This document shows, piece by piece, positions 15,616-23,419 of a stretch of DNA of 24,791 nt; positions within the stretch are counted from its first letter, which is position 1, and every line of letters begins with the position of its first letter. This stretch comes from Bryobacterales bacterium (lineage in GTDB: Bacteria > Acidobacteriota > Terriglobia > Bryobacterales > Bryobacteraceae). A program made the translations under genes and the position numbers. The stretch is from assembly GCA_003132905.1 (NCBI GenBank), contig PKZC01000331.1, positions 1 through 24,791 on the forward strand, written 5' to 3'. The notes under the pieces are model-generated. The model searched no databases. It worked only from the letters and a program-made list of their open reading frames with translations, and had not been told where the DNA came from.

Positions 15616-16095
15616 ATGTCGGCTATCATCCCTTTCTTTCAATGGTGCGATAACACGATGGTCGCCCAGGCCATTCGTAACTCGCGAGTGGCTTTCCCGG
15701 TTATCGAGAACTTCCATCTCTTCGCTCTCACGGTTCTGCTCGGCTCGCTGGTGGTTCTGGTGCTGCGCCAATTCGGCCTGATATACAAAGCGCAGCCGAT
15801 CTCTGAAGTTGCCTCGGCGCTCCGTCCGTGGAACCGCTGGAGCCTTGCCGTGATGCTTACTTCCGGGGTTTTGCTGTTCCTATCGGAAGCCATGAAATGC
15901 TATGGCAATACATCCTTTCGCTGGAAAATGCTCTTCCTGTTCTCCGCCTTGTTGTTCCAATTCACTATCTACAATCGGGTGGTGGCGTCGGAAGGCAAGT
16001 CCGCTTCGATAGGTGGAAAAATCGCCGCCGCCGTGGCGCTCTGCCTGTGGTTTGGAGTGGGTTTGGCGGGCCGCGCCATCGGCTTTCTGGGCTAG
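15616..16095 (+). CDS. DUF6644-type four-helix membrane protein (second of a tandem pair)
   Basis: 159 aa from the ATG at 15616; the in-frame extension to 15541 overlaps the upstream gene and was rejected. Four hydrophobic stretches: FPVIENFHLFALTVLLGSLV, WSLAVMLTSGVLLFLSEAMK, KMLFLFSALLFQFTIYNRVV and AAAVALCLWFGVGLAGRAIG. It aligns end to end with the preceding protein (FPxIExxH; SALRPWNRW versus QIKPWMFTG; YGNTSFRWKM versus YNSIFFKTKV), so the two are diverged tandem paralogues and may form a heterodimer. The 8-nt spacing implies one transcript. No characterised function. It ends 37 nt before the carboxylesterase, which has its own promoter-like TATAAT. Confidence 0.82.
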   Translation: MSAIIPFFQWCDNTMVAQAIRNSRVAFPVIENFHLFALTVLLGSLVVLVLRQFGLIYKAQPISEVASALRPWNRWSLAVMLTSGVLLFLSEAMKCYGNTSFRWKMLFLFSALLFQFTIYNRVVASEGKSASIGGKIAAAVALCLWFGVGLAGRAIGFLG

Positions 16096-16115
16096 TTCGC
16101 TGCGTCGCCAAGGTG

Positions 16116-16121
16116 TATAAT
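16116..16121 (+). promoter_or_regulatory. TATAAT -10 element upstream of the carboxylesterase
   Basis: A perfect TATAAT ends 11 nt before the ATG at 16133. There is no Shine-Dalgarno between them and no clear -35. The predicted leader is about five bases. Confidence 0.45.
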
Positions 16122-16132
16122 TCTCCTCGGCT

Positions 16133-17731
16133 ATGCACGGAAATAATCACCTAATCAATCGCCGGTCGTTTCTCGGCGGAAGCGCGCTCGCCGCAGGCAT
16201 CTTGCTGCGAACGCCGTCTTTTGCGGCCGCCGCCAAAAGCGATTCTTCCGGTCCAGTGGTCGAAACCACAGCGGGCAAAATTCGCGGGACCGTTGAGGAC
16301 AAGGTGAGCGTTTTTCGTGGCGTTCCGTACGGCGCTTCCACCGCCGGCTCGGGCCGTTTTATGCCACCGGAAAAGCCGCAGCCCTGGACAGGCGTCAAGG
16401 ACACGCTGGAACTCGGCCATCGCTCGCCGCAGGGTCCTTCCACTCTCATCCCTGAGGTGGCCGCTGTCGATGTGGGCGAACCCGCTGGTGAGGATTGCCT
16501 GGTATTAAATGTCTGGACTCCTAACGCGGCAACGTCCGCACACAAGCGCCCGGTAATGGTTTGGCTGCATGGCGGCGGTTTCACCTCCGGTTCCGGCGGT
16601 TTCAAGATTTACGACGGCGTCAACCTGGCGGGCAAGCACGACGTGGTTGTCGTTACGATCAACCATCGGCTGAACGCCTTCGGTTATCTTTACCTGGCCG
16701 ATCTGGGTGGCGCCAAGTATGCCAACGCGTCTAACGTCGGAATGCTCGACATCGTAGCCGCTCTCGAGTGGGTGCGCGATAATATTTCGAATTTCGGCGG
16801 CGATGCGGGGAACGTCACTATTTTTGGTCAGTCGGGCGGGGGCGCGAAGGTTAGCACGTTGCTTGCGATGCCTGCCGCGAAAGGCCTTTTTCATCGCGCC
16901 GTGATCGAGAGCGGAGCATCGCTCAGAGGCATTCCCCGCGAGGCAGCCAACAAATCCACCGAAGCATTTCTCGCCAACGTTGGTTTGAAGCCGAATCAGG
17001 TAGATGAGCTGCAAAACATGCCCGTCGATCGCCTGGTGCAAGCGCTGGCTGGCGGGCGCTTCGGCGCCGTGGTGGATGGCAACACGCTGCCGGCCAATCC
17101 GTTCGATCCTGCCGCTCCTGAAATTTCGGCGAATGTTCCGCTGCTGATTGGCACGGTGCAGACCGAGGTGACTTTCTTCCCAGGCCAGCAATTAGATCCC
17201 ATCGACGAGGCTGCGATGCGAGCGCGCGTGAAGCAAACCTTCCATGCGAGCGATGCCGATACCGATAAGATCATCGCAGTCTACAAACAGGTGGACCCAG
17301 CGATCAGCAACATCGACCTCGCGCTTGAATCCGCTTCCGATTCCTTTGCGTGGACCAACGCGCTCACGGCCGCTGAACGCAAGGCTGCACTGGGGAAGGC
17401 TCCAGCTTACATGTACTACTTCAAGTGGCGTTCGCCCGTGCGCGACGGCAAACTGAAAGCCATGCATTGCATGGAAATCCCATTTGTGTTCGACATTCCG
17501 GATGCGGGCAAACCAATGACCGGATCAGGCGAAGACCGCTATGCGCTGGCGTCGAAAATCAGCGGCGCGTGGGTGGCATTCGCGCGCGCCGGCAATCCCA
17601 GCCAGAAGGGCTTGGCTTGGCCCGCTTACAACACAGCCAAGCGCGCCACCATGATCCTGGATGACAAGTGCGAAGTGGTGGACGATCCTCGCAAGGAAGT
17701 TCGCCAGGCGCTAGCGTCGCTCCCTGCATGA
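16133..17731 (+). CDS. Type B carboxylesterase, Tat-exported
   Basis: Alpha/beta-hydrolase of the carboxylesterase/cholinesterase family (532 aa, typical length). A twin-arginine signal is evident (NRRSFLGGSALAAGILLR), implying folded export. Family motifs: VFRGVPYG, EDCLVLNVWTP, the oxyanion-hole stretch MVWLHGGGFTSGSGG, and the nucleophile elbow GQSGGG with S234 (GESAGG in many relatives). The likely other triad residues are E345 (TVQTEVTFF) and H445 (MHCMEIPFVFD). It hydrolyses carboxylic esters; the substrate is not readable. The stop TGA overlaps the ATG of the gentisate dioxygenase gene (ATGA), so the two are translationally coupled, suggesting that the esterase releases an aromatic acid for the ring-cleavage enzyme. 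That link is inference. Confidence 0.92.
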   Translation: MHGNNHLINRRSFLGGSALAAGILLRTPSFAAAAKSDSSGPVVETTAGKIRGTVEDKVSVFRGVPYGASTAGSGRFMPPEKPQPWTGVKDTLELGHRSPQGPSTLIPEVAAVDVGEPAGEDCLVLNVWTPNAATSAHKRPVMVWLHGGGFTSGSGGFKIYDGVNLAGKHDVVVVTINHRLNAFGYLYLADLGGAKYANASNVGMLDIVAALEWVRDNISNFGGDAGNVTIFGQSGGGAKVSTLLAMPAAKGLFHRAVIESGASLRGIPREAANKSTEAFLANVGLKPNQVDELQNMPVDRLVQALAGGRFGAVVDGNTLPANPFDPAAPEISANVPLLIGTVQTEVTFFPGQQLDPIDEAAMRARVKQTFHASDADTDKIIAVYKQVDPAISNIDLALESASDSFAWTNALTAAERKAALGKAPAYMYYFKWRSPVRDGKLKAMHCMEIPFVFDIPDAGKPMTGSGEDRYALASKISGAWVAFARAGNPSQKGLAWPAYNTAKRATMILDDKCEVVDDPRKEVRQALASLPA

Positions 17732-18699
17732 TTTCGGCCGCCCGTCCGGAATTTTATCAACGCATCGCCAAGCTCAACGCAGCGCCGCTGTGGGAGGTGT
17801 TGAGCGAAATCGTCGGTGCGCAGCCGCATCCGGCATCCGTTCCGGCGCTTTGGCGCTATGAAGAGCTGCGGCCGTTCCTGATGGAATCGGGCGCATTGAT
17901 TACCGCGCGTGAGGCTGAGCGCCGAGTATTGATGCTCGAAAATCCCGGCTTCCCGGGCGCGTCCCGCATCACGCAGAGTGTTTATGCCGGATTGCAATTG
18001 GTGTTGCCCGGCGAATTCACTAACAGTCATCGTCATGCGGCATGCGCGCTGCGCTTCATCATCGAAGGCGAAGGCGCGTACACAGCCGTGGATGGCGAGC
18101 GTGTGGACATGCATCCGGGCGATCTGATCCTGACTCCTTCGTGGACTTTTCACGATCACGGCAATCCCGGAAATTCGCCGGTCATCTGGCTGGATGGGTT
18201 GGACATTCCGATCGTCAATTTCTTCGACAGCAGCTTCGCCGAACATCTTCCCGACGAGGCGACACAAGACTCCGTTGCCGCTACTTCGTCGGCTTTTGCG
18301 TTCCCCTATGCGCCAGCACGCGAAGCTCTAGCCGAGAACAAATCGCTGCATCCTTGTCATGGCGTGAAGATCGAGTATCTGAACGCGAACAACGCCCCGG
18401 TAACGCGCACTCTCGGTGCATTTTTGCAACGGCTTCCGGCCGGCTTTCAAGGCGAGCCGTATCGTTCCACCGATTCCACCGTCTATTGCGTGGCCGAAGG
18501 TAGTGGATCAAGCCGCATCGGCGATCGCTCGTTCCCCTGGTCGGCGCGCGACATTTTCGTCGTGCCCTCCTGGTACACCGTGTCGCACCAAGCGAACGAA
18601 GAATCGATATTGTTCAGCTTCTCCGATCGTCCTGCGCAAAAGGCGCTGGGCCTGTGGCGTGAACAAGCTCCCGCGTTAGCAGAACTTCACCCTCGATGA
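17728..18699 (+). CDS. Gentisate 1,2-dioxygenase-like cupin
   Basis: Fe(II) extradiol enzyme of the bicupin gentisate/1-hydroxy-2-naphthoate dioxygenase family, which opens gentisate to maleylpyruvate. 323 aa from the ATG at 17728; the longer frame from 17668 lies inside the esterase. First cupin: FTNSHRHAACALRFIIEGEG with H101 and H103, and LTPSWTFHDHG supplying H142 or H144 as further ligand. A second cupin lies near the C-terminus (AEGSGSSRIGDRSFPWSARD, VPSWYTVSHQ). Length is near the family norm of 320-370. Maleylpyruvate isomerase and hydrolase genes are not in the window. Salicylate, hydroxynaphthoate or homologues are alternative substrates. Its 3' end overlaps the convergent ferritin-like gene by 86 nt. 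Confidence 0.88.
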   Translation: MISAARPEFYQRIAKLNAAPLWEVLSEIVGAQPHPASVPALWRYEELRPFLMESGALITAREAERRVLMLENPGFPGASRITQSVYAGLQLVLPGEFTNSHRHAACALRFIIEGEGAYTAVDGERVDMHPGDLILTPSWTFHDHGNPGNSPVIWLDGLDIPIVNFFDSSFAEHLPDEATQDSVAATSSAFAFPYAPAREALAENKSLHPCHGVKIEYLNANNAPVTRTLGAFLQRLPAGFQGEPYRSTDSTVYCVAEGSGSSRIGDRSFPWSARDIFVVPSWYTVSHQANEESILFSFSDRPAQKALGLWREQAPALAELHPR

Positions 18700-19269
18700 G
18701 GCTTTGCTTCCACAGCTCGCGCAGCGAATATCCACCCGCGCGAAATACCATCCGATGCTGCAACCACAGCAGCAGCGTGGTCGCCTGAAGCAGACCGCGA
18801 TGCAGCACGCGAATCAGGCCGCGTAGCATTGCCGCCCGACGCGATCCCAAGTGTCCAAAAGTGAAGGCTTGAAAGCGCAGATGCTCGGTTTCCTCGGCCA
18901 GGATGCGGTTACAAATGGACCGCAGCAACGGCGAGCCGGTAGCATCCCGCAGCGCTGTGTAATAGGGAATCGCCAGCACCTCGGCGGTCGCCAGTACGCG
19001 CATGCGCATCTCCAAGCTCGCCAAGCCGCGCAGCCGCCGGAACGCCGCATGCGCCCAATGCCGGCGCAAACAGCTGGCGCCCTGCGTCGCGAGAAAACGG
19101 CCCAGCAATTCGCTGTGGCGCTGCTCTTCTTTAGTGAAAGCCCCAGCGCCTGGACGTAGTCGGCGTCCTCCGTCTTGGCCCGCTCCAGCAATCGCTTGCC
19201 TTGCGCGTTTTCGCCCAGCTGAAACTGTTGGATGGATCCGATCACCAGGGCCCGTTCGACGCCGCTCAA
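18614..19269 (-). pseudogene. Ferritin-like diiron-type protein, interrupted by a frameshift
   Basis: The N-terminal part is in one frame (SGVERALVIGSIQQFQLGE to DADYVQALG, TTG start at 19269) and the rest in another (AFTKEEQRHSELLGRFL onward, to the stop at 18614). The switch falls in the CCCC run at 19141-19144 (GGGG on the coding strand); one missing G restores YVQALGAFTKEEQRHS. The protein then shows two ExxH-type iron motifs, EEQRH and EETEH, as in four-helix ferritin-like domains, and a hydrophobic C-terminal stretch (GLLQATTLLLWLQHRM). Total about 219 codons. An ATG at 19280, right after the upstream stop, would serve as start only with a further one-base indel. Genuine pseudogene or homopolymer sequencing error. 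Last gene of the minus-strand cluster from 21950. Confidence 0.72.
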
Positions 19270-19280
19270 CTGGTAGCCAT

Positions 19281-20273
19281 CTAGAACAGCTCGAAGGCGC
19301 GCGCAATCAGCTCGTACGAGCGCTTTCGCGCCACATGCGAATGCATGATGTTGACGACGAACACTTCCTCGGCTTTGTAATCGTCAGCAACTTCTTCGAT
19401 CATCGATCGAACCTTCTCTTGCGTTCCCACAATGATCCGACGCCCTACGGGCAGCGTCTCAGCCGCGACGCCTTCCCTGGCCAGAAACGCCAGTGCGTTC
19501 TCGGGCGACGGCACCGGGATCAATTGTCCGCGATACAACATGATCATCAGCATTCGCATGCTCGACGCCAGCCGCTGCGCTTCTTCTTCGCTGTCCGCGC
19601 AAATTGCCCAGGTAGCCACAGCCACGCGCGGCTGCTTCAATCGGGCCGACGGTTCAAAGTGCTCCCGATAATACTCCGCGATTGCTTCGCCGGTGGGATT
19701 GATGAAGTCCGCAAACACGTACGGCAGCCCTAGCTCAGCCGCCCAAATTCCGCTTTGTGCCGACGATCCCAGCAGCCACGGTTCCGGGCTCTCGAAGTGC
19801 AGCGTGCCCAATTGACGGAAGGGCCCCGTCGACGGCCCGCGATTCTCCAGGTACGCTAGCAGCTCCTGCAATTGTTCGTGAAAATCGTCCGGCGAGGGCT
19901 GCCGCCGATCGCGCTGCAAGGCATATGCGATGCCCGAACTGGTACCCGCGGCGCGCCCCAGCCCCAGATCGATTCGTCCGGGATATAAAGCACTCAGCAT
20001 GCTGAATGTTTCGGCCACTTTCAGCGGGCTGTAGTGCGGCAGCATCACTCCGCCTGTGCCCACATGCAAGCGCGACGTCGCCGCCGCCACCGGCCCCACC
20101 ATCACTTCAGGACTTGCATCGGCGAGCCCCGGCGTACCGTGATGCTCGGCCAGCCAATAGCGCTGATATCCGAGCTGTTCGGCCCAACGCGCCAGATCGA
20201 TGGTATTACGCAATGCATCGCCGGCCGTAGAGCCCTCGGCGATCGGCGATTGATCCAGTACACTCAGCAGCAC
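19281..20273 (-). CDS. Luciferase-like (LLM class) flavin-dependent oxidoreductase
   Basis: 330 aa, a member of the bacterial luciferase-like F420/FMN monooxygenase superfamily, in the MsnO8/YhbW-type subgroup. Characteristic segments: SVLDQSPIAEGSTAGDALRN near the N-terminus, YWLAEHHGTPGLADASPEV, TSRLHVGTGGVMLPHYSPLK, VAETFSMLSALYPGRIDLGL, GRAAG, and LLGSSAQSGIWAAELGLPYV. Reaction and substrate cannot be assigned; these enzymes use reduced flavin and often O2. The GTG start at 20273 directly abuts the stop codon of the upstream PQQ dehydrogenase (no intervening base), so translation is probably coupled. The ferritin-like gene follows about 11 nt later. It ends ARAFELF, TAG. Confidence 0.92.
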   Translation of the reverse strand: MLLSVLDQSPIAEGSTAGDALRNTIDLARWAEQLGYQRYWLAEHHGTPGLADASPEVMVGPVAAATSRLHVGTGGVMLPHYSPLKVAETFSMLSALYPGRIDLGLGRAAGTSSGIAYALQRDRRQPSPDDFHEQLQELLAYLENRGPSTGPFRQLGTLHFESPEPWLLGSSAQSGIWAAELGLPYVFADFINPTGEAIAEYYREHFEPSARLKQPRVAVATWAICADSEEEAQRLASSMRMLMIMLYRGQLIPVPSPENALAFLAREGVAAETLPVGRRIIVGTQEKVRSMIEEVADDYKAEEVFVVNIMHSHVARKRSYELIARAFELF

Positions 20274-21950
20274 TTATTTCGAACCATCCGGAAGGGCGAA
20301 CACCATCACAGTCGATCCATTGCGCCACACTTGATCCGGGAACAGCGCTTGGGTGGCAGCGCCGATGTTCGTGACCGGCCAACCCGTCGGCGTCGCGATG
20401 TACTGCCTCCCGTTCACAGAGTAGCTGATGGACGATCCGCGATGCCCCGCGCCCGTTTGGAAGCTCCACAGCTTCGCGCCCGTGCGTGCATCCAGCGCGA
20501 AAAACTCGCCCTCCGGATTGCCGGTGAACACCAGATCGCCCGCTGTCGCCAGCATCGAGGCCAGCAGGACGTACTTGTACGGATAGCTCCACACGCGCTT
20601 GCGAGTTACCGGATCCCACGCATCCACGTGGCTGTAGGTCTGGCGATTCGGCGGCAGCTTCAGATCCCAACTCCCGCTCATGAAGAAACGGCCTTCGTCT
20701 GCCTGCTGGTGTTCGGCCGCGATGTCGACGCAAATTTCTAGCGTAGGCGTGTAGATTAAACCGGTGCGCGGCGAGTACGCCATTTCGTTCCAACTTTTCG
20801 CTCCCGCGGGTGTTGGACAAAAGTTCATCGTCTTGCCGACCTCGGGCTCGCGTCGGCCCACTAGCTTTCCATCTTCGGTAACGCCCGAGATCCAGGTCTG
20901 CACTTCCGGAACGCTGAAGACGCCGACAAATTCTCCCGTGGCGCGGTCCAGAACAAACGTTACGCCGCTCTTGTTCATGTGAACCAGAAGCTTTCGCAAA
21001 CGGCCGTCCACTGTGCGATCCATCAGAATGCATTCATAGGCCGAATCAAAATCCCAAACGTCGTTGGGGACTTCTTGAAAATGCCAGCGCAGCTTGCCGG
21101 TATCCGGATCGAGCGCCACCACGCTTGCGGTGTAAAGGTTGACGTCTTTCTTCTCGCCCGAATTACGATCGCCCGCATAGAAATCGCCGGCCGCATTGCC
21201 CGTGCCCCAATACAACAAATTCAGCTCCGGATCGAATGAGCCGGTCAGCCATGGCGATCCGCCGCCTGTCTTCCAGCTCTGGCCCTTCCAGGTTTCATGC
21301 CCTTTTTCGCCAGGCCCCGGGATCACGTACCAGCGCCACGCCAGACGCCCGGTTTTCGCGTAAAACGCCGTTAAATAGCCGCGATGCGCGTTGTCGCCGC
21401 CCGATCCTCCGACCACGATTTTGTCCTTCACCACCAGCGGCGCCGACGTGATACTGCATCCGCATTGATTCGAATCGTCCACGTTCACGCGCCACAGTTC
21501 ATGGCCGGTCTTTTGATCGATGGCCACCAGCAAATTGTCGGGCGTTCCCAGAAACACTTTGCCGTCGCTCACCGCCAGGCCACGATTGATACGAAACGCC
21601 TCGCCACCCGATCGGCCAGCGCTTGCCGAAAGCGGATATTTATAGCGCCAGATCAAGCGCCCGGTGGCTGCATCCAGGGCGAACACCTGCGCGTACGCAG
21701 TGGAAACGTACATCACTCCATCGATTACGATGGGCGTCGATTGCAGACTGTCGCCATAATCGCCGGTCTGAAACGCCCACGCGACGCCGAGCGTTTTCAC
21801 GTTCGTGGTGTTCACCTGATCGAGCGCGCTATAGCGCCAGGCGAATTGCGATCCGCCGTGATGCGGCCAATCTGCCCGCGCCGGTCCTGGGTCCTGCGCG
21901 GAAGCGGCGACCACTAAAACGGCGGCCAGCGAACCCAACAAAAATCGCAT
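20274..21950 (-). CDS. PQQ-dependent alcohol dehydrogenase-like quinoprotein, exported
   Basis: 558 aa from the ATG at 21950, with a signal peptide (MRFLLGSLAAVLVVAASAQD). The longer open frame to 22676 is antisense to the next gene. Methanol/ethanol-dehydrogenase-type propeller: STPIVIDGVMYVSTAYAQVF, ITSAPLVVKDKIVVGGSGG, PGPGEKGHETWKGQSWKTGG, LLYWGTGNAAGDFYAGDRNS, VVALDPDTGKLRWHFQE and PNDVWDFDSAYE. The adjacent-cysteine pair that normally precedes the NRG motif is absent (the sequence there reads FRINRG); a CGC occurs downstream instead. No CxxCH heme domain. It likely oxidises an alcohol or aldehyde in the periplasm. ATG 21962 is an alternative start, but it would overlap a -10-like TATGAT. 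Head of the PQQ-flavin oxidoreductase-ferritin cluster. Confidence 0.9.
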   Translation of the reverse strand: MRFLLGSLAAVLVVAASAQDPGPARADWPHHGGSQFAWRYSALDQVNTTNVKTLGVAWAFQTGDYGDSLQSTPIVIDGVMYVSTAYAQVFALDAATGRLIWRYKYPLSASAGRSGGEAFRINRGLAVSDGKVFLGTPDNLLVAIDQKTGHELWRVNVDDSNQCGCSITSAPLVVKDKIVVGGSGGDNAHRGYLTAFYAKTGRLAWRWYVIPGPGEKGHETWKGQSWKTGGGSPWLTGSFDPELNLLYWGTGNAAGDFYAGDRNSGEKKDVNLYTASVVALDPDTGKLRWHFQEVPNDVWDFDSAYECILMDRTVDGRLRKLLVHMNKSGVTFVLDRATGEFVGVFSVPEVQTWISGVTEDGKLVGRREPEVGKTMNFCPTPAGAKSWNEMAYSPRTGLIYTPTLEICVDIAAEHQQADEGRFFMSGSWDLKLPPNRQTYSHVDAWDPVTRKRVWSYPYKYVLLASMLATAGDLVFTGNPEGEFFALDARTGAKLWSFQTGAGHRGSSISYSVNGRQYIATPTGWPVTNIGAATQALFPDQVWRNGSTVMVFALPDGSK

Positions 21951-21957
21951 GGTGACT

Positions 21958-21963
21958 ATCATA
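21958..21963 (-). promoter_or_regulatory. -10-like element upstream of the PQQ alcohol dehydrogenase
   Basis: TATGAT on the minus strand ends 7 nt before the ATG at 21950, with no Shine-Dalgarno. It lies across the alternative ATG at 21962 and so favours the later start. Confidence 0.4.
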
Positions 21964-21994
21964 TTCCATGCGGCTGAAATTCCGACCCGCGTGA

Positions 21995-22000
21995 TACAAT
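21995..22000 (+). promoter_or_regulatory. -10-like element upstream of the MetE-like gene
   Basis: TACAAT (within GATACAAT) ends 10 nt before the ATG at 22011. There is no Shine-Dalgarno and no convincing -35. With the minus-strand TATGAT at 21958-21963 it forms a compact divergent pair. Confidence 0.4.
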
Positions 22001-22010
22001 TCAGGCGTTC

Positions 22011-23069
22011 ATGAGCAACACCCTTTTTCCGACGTCTTTGGTGGGATCTTACCCACAACCCGATTGGCTGATTGATCGCGCCCAGCTTTCTCATCGCCTG
22101 CCGCCGCGCGTGCGGGCCACCGATCTTTGGCGCATTGCGCCGGAATTTCTCGAAGAAGCGCAGGACGATGCCACCATCCTCGCCATTCGCGCCCAGGAGC
22201 GCGCGGGTCTCGACATCATCACGGACGGCGAAATCCGCCGCGAGAGCTACTCCAACCGCTTCGCCACTGCGCTGGAAGGAATTGATCTGGATAATCCCGC
22301 GCAAGTGGTGGCGCGCTCGGGCAAGTTGAACTACGTGCCCCGAATCGTCGCGAAGATCCGGCGCAAGCACGCGGTGGAAGTGCGCGACATCCAGTTTTTG
22401 CGCGCCAATACCGATCGCCGGGTCAAGGTAACGGTGCCCGGCCCATACACGATGTCGCAGCAGGCCCATAACGATTTCTATAAGAGCGAAGAAGAGATGG
22501 CGATGGATTACGCCGCAGCGGTGAACGAAGAAATCAAGGATCTTTTCGCCGCCGGCGCAGACATCGTGCAAATCGACGAGCCTTATATGCAAGCGGTGCC
22601 GGACAAGGCGCGGCAGTTTGGATTGAAAGCTCTCAATCGGGCGCTCGAAGGCGTGCGCGGCGAAACCGCGATCCATCTGTGTTTCGGCTATGCGGCGATG
22701 GTTGCGAATCGGCCGTCGGAATATCAGTTCCTCAGTGAGCTTGCCGATGCGCCGGTGAATTGCATCTCCATCGAAACCGCGCAGTCGTCACTCGATTGTT
22801 CGGTGCTCGCCAAGCTGACCGGAAAAAACATTATCCTCGGCGTGCTGGATCTTTCCACCAATGAAGTGGAAACGCCGGAAAAGGTGGCCGCCCGCATTCG
22901 CCGCGCACTGCCGCACATCAGCGCCAATCGTCTGATCATCGCGCCGGATTGCGGCATGAAGTACCTTCCGCGAGACGTTGCTTTCGGTAAGTTGAAAGCG
23001 ATGGTCGCCGGAGCCGGCTCAGTCCGTGCGGAACTGGGCGACCGCCAGCTTACATCTCAAATCGCCTGA
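22011..23069 (+). CDS. Stand-alone MetE catalytic-domain protein (cobalamin-independent methionine synthase-like)
   Basis: 352 aa, about half of canonical MetE (roughly 750 aa): only the C-terminal zinc barrel is present. Seen: FPTSLVGSYPQPDWLI at the N-terminus, LDIITDGEIRRESY, VTVPGPYTMSQ, DIVQIDEPYMQA (D189, E190) and the four zinc ligands H222 and C224 (IHLCFGY), E255 (SIETA) and C314 (APDCGM). The thiol-activating zinc site therefore looks intact, implying methyl or alkyl transfer to a thiol such as homocysteine. Such short core-MetE proteins may take the methyl group from a corrinoid protein or another donor instead of folate; related folds act on coenzyme M. No Shine-Dalgarno; TACAAT lies 10 nt upstream. 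It ends 5 nt from the convergent gene. Confidence 0.88.
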   Translation: MSNTLFPTSLVGSYPQPDWLIDRAQLSHRLPPRVRATDLWRIAPEFLEEAQDDATILAIRAQERAGLDIITDGEIRRESYSNRFATALEGIDLDNPAQVVARSGKLNYVPRIVAKIRRKHAVEVRDIQFLRANTDRRVKVTVPGPYTMSQQAHNDFYKSEEEMAMDYAAAVNEEIKDLFAAGADIVQIDEPYMQAVPDKARQFGLKALNRALEGVRGETAIHLCFGYAAMVANRPSEYQFLSELADAPVNCISIETAQSSLDCSVLAKLTGKNIILGVLDLSTNEVETPEKVAARIRRALPHISANRLIIAPDCGMKYLPRDVAFGKLKAMVAGAGSVRAELGDRQLTSQIA

Positions 23070-23074
23070 ATCAT

Positions 23075-23413
23075 TTATGGTGCGGGCGCGAACGCGCCCT
23101 CGGCATCCGGGACGCGTTCGATGTGCACGTACATGGGGCCCACGCCCAGCGTGCCCACCAGGAACCACGTAAAGCGTCCCCCGCGATTCACGGTCTGAAA
23201 TCGAACGTGCTGGCCGGGAGTGGCGTCGAATTCCACTGTCTTCCAGTTCCACGTGTTGTCCACCTGCAACCGATGCCGACCCGGTTCCACGATCCGCGAT
23301 ATCTCATCGCCGTGCATCAGTTCTCCCAGTCGCTTCCCATCTAACTTCACGATAATCTGGCGCTGCTTCACATCTTCGGGAGACGTGCGGCTGATGGTGA
23401 CTCTGGACTCCAC
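23075..23413 (-). CDS. Conserved hypothetical protein
   Basis: 112 aa starting at a GTG (23413), preceded 6 nt upstream by a TATACT hexamer. No domain is firmly recognised. The sequence has a small beta-rich character reminiscent of PEGA-like carriers: IIVKLDGKRLGELMHGDEIS, PGRHRLQVDNTWNWKTVEFD, then GQHVRFQTVNRGGRFTWFLV and a short hydrophobic C-terminal stretch (FLVGTLGVGPMYVHIE). I recall similar proteins scattered across several phyla without a function. Codon use and even coverage suggest a real gene. It is convergent with the MetE-like gene and divergent from the DUF6152 gene. Confidence 0.72.
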   Translation of the reverse strand: MESRVTISRTSPEDVKQRQIIVKLDGKRLGELMHGDEISRIVEPGRHRLQVDNTWNWKTVEFDATPGQHVRFQTVNRGGRFTWFLVGTLGVGPMYVHIERVPDAEGAFAPAP

Positions 23414-23419
23414 GCTTCG

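Noticed and set aside
21951..22676. Long N-terminal extension of the PQQ alcohol dehydrogenase frame
   Set aside because: It is antisense to the MetE-like gene, and the signal peptide begins at 21950.
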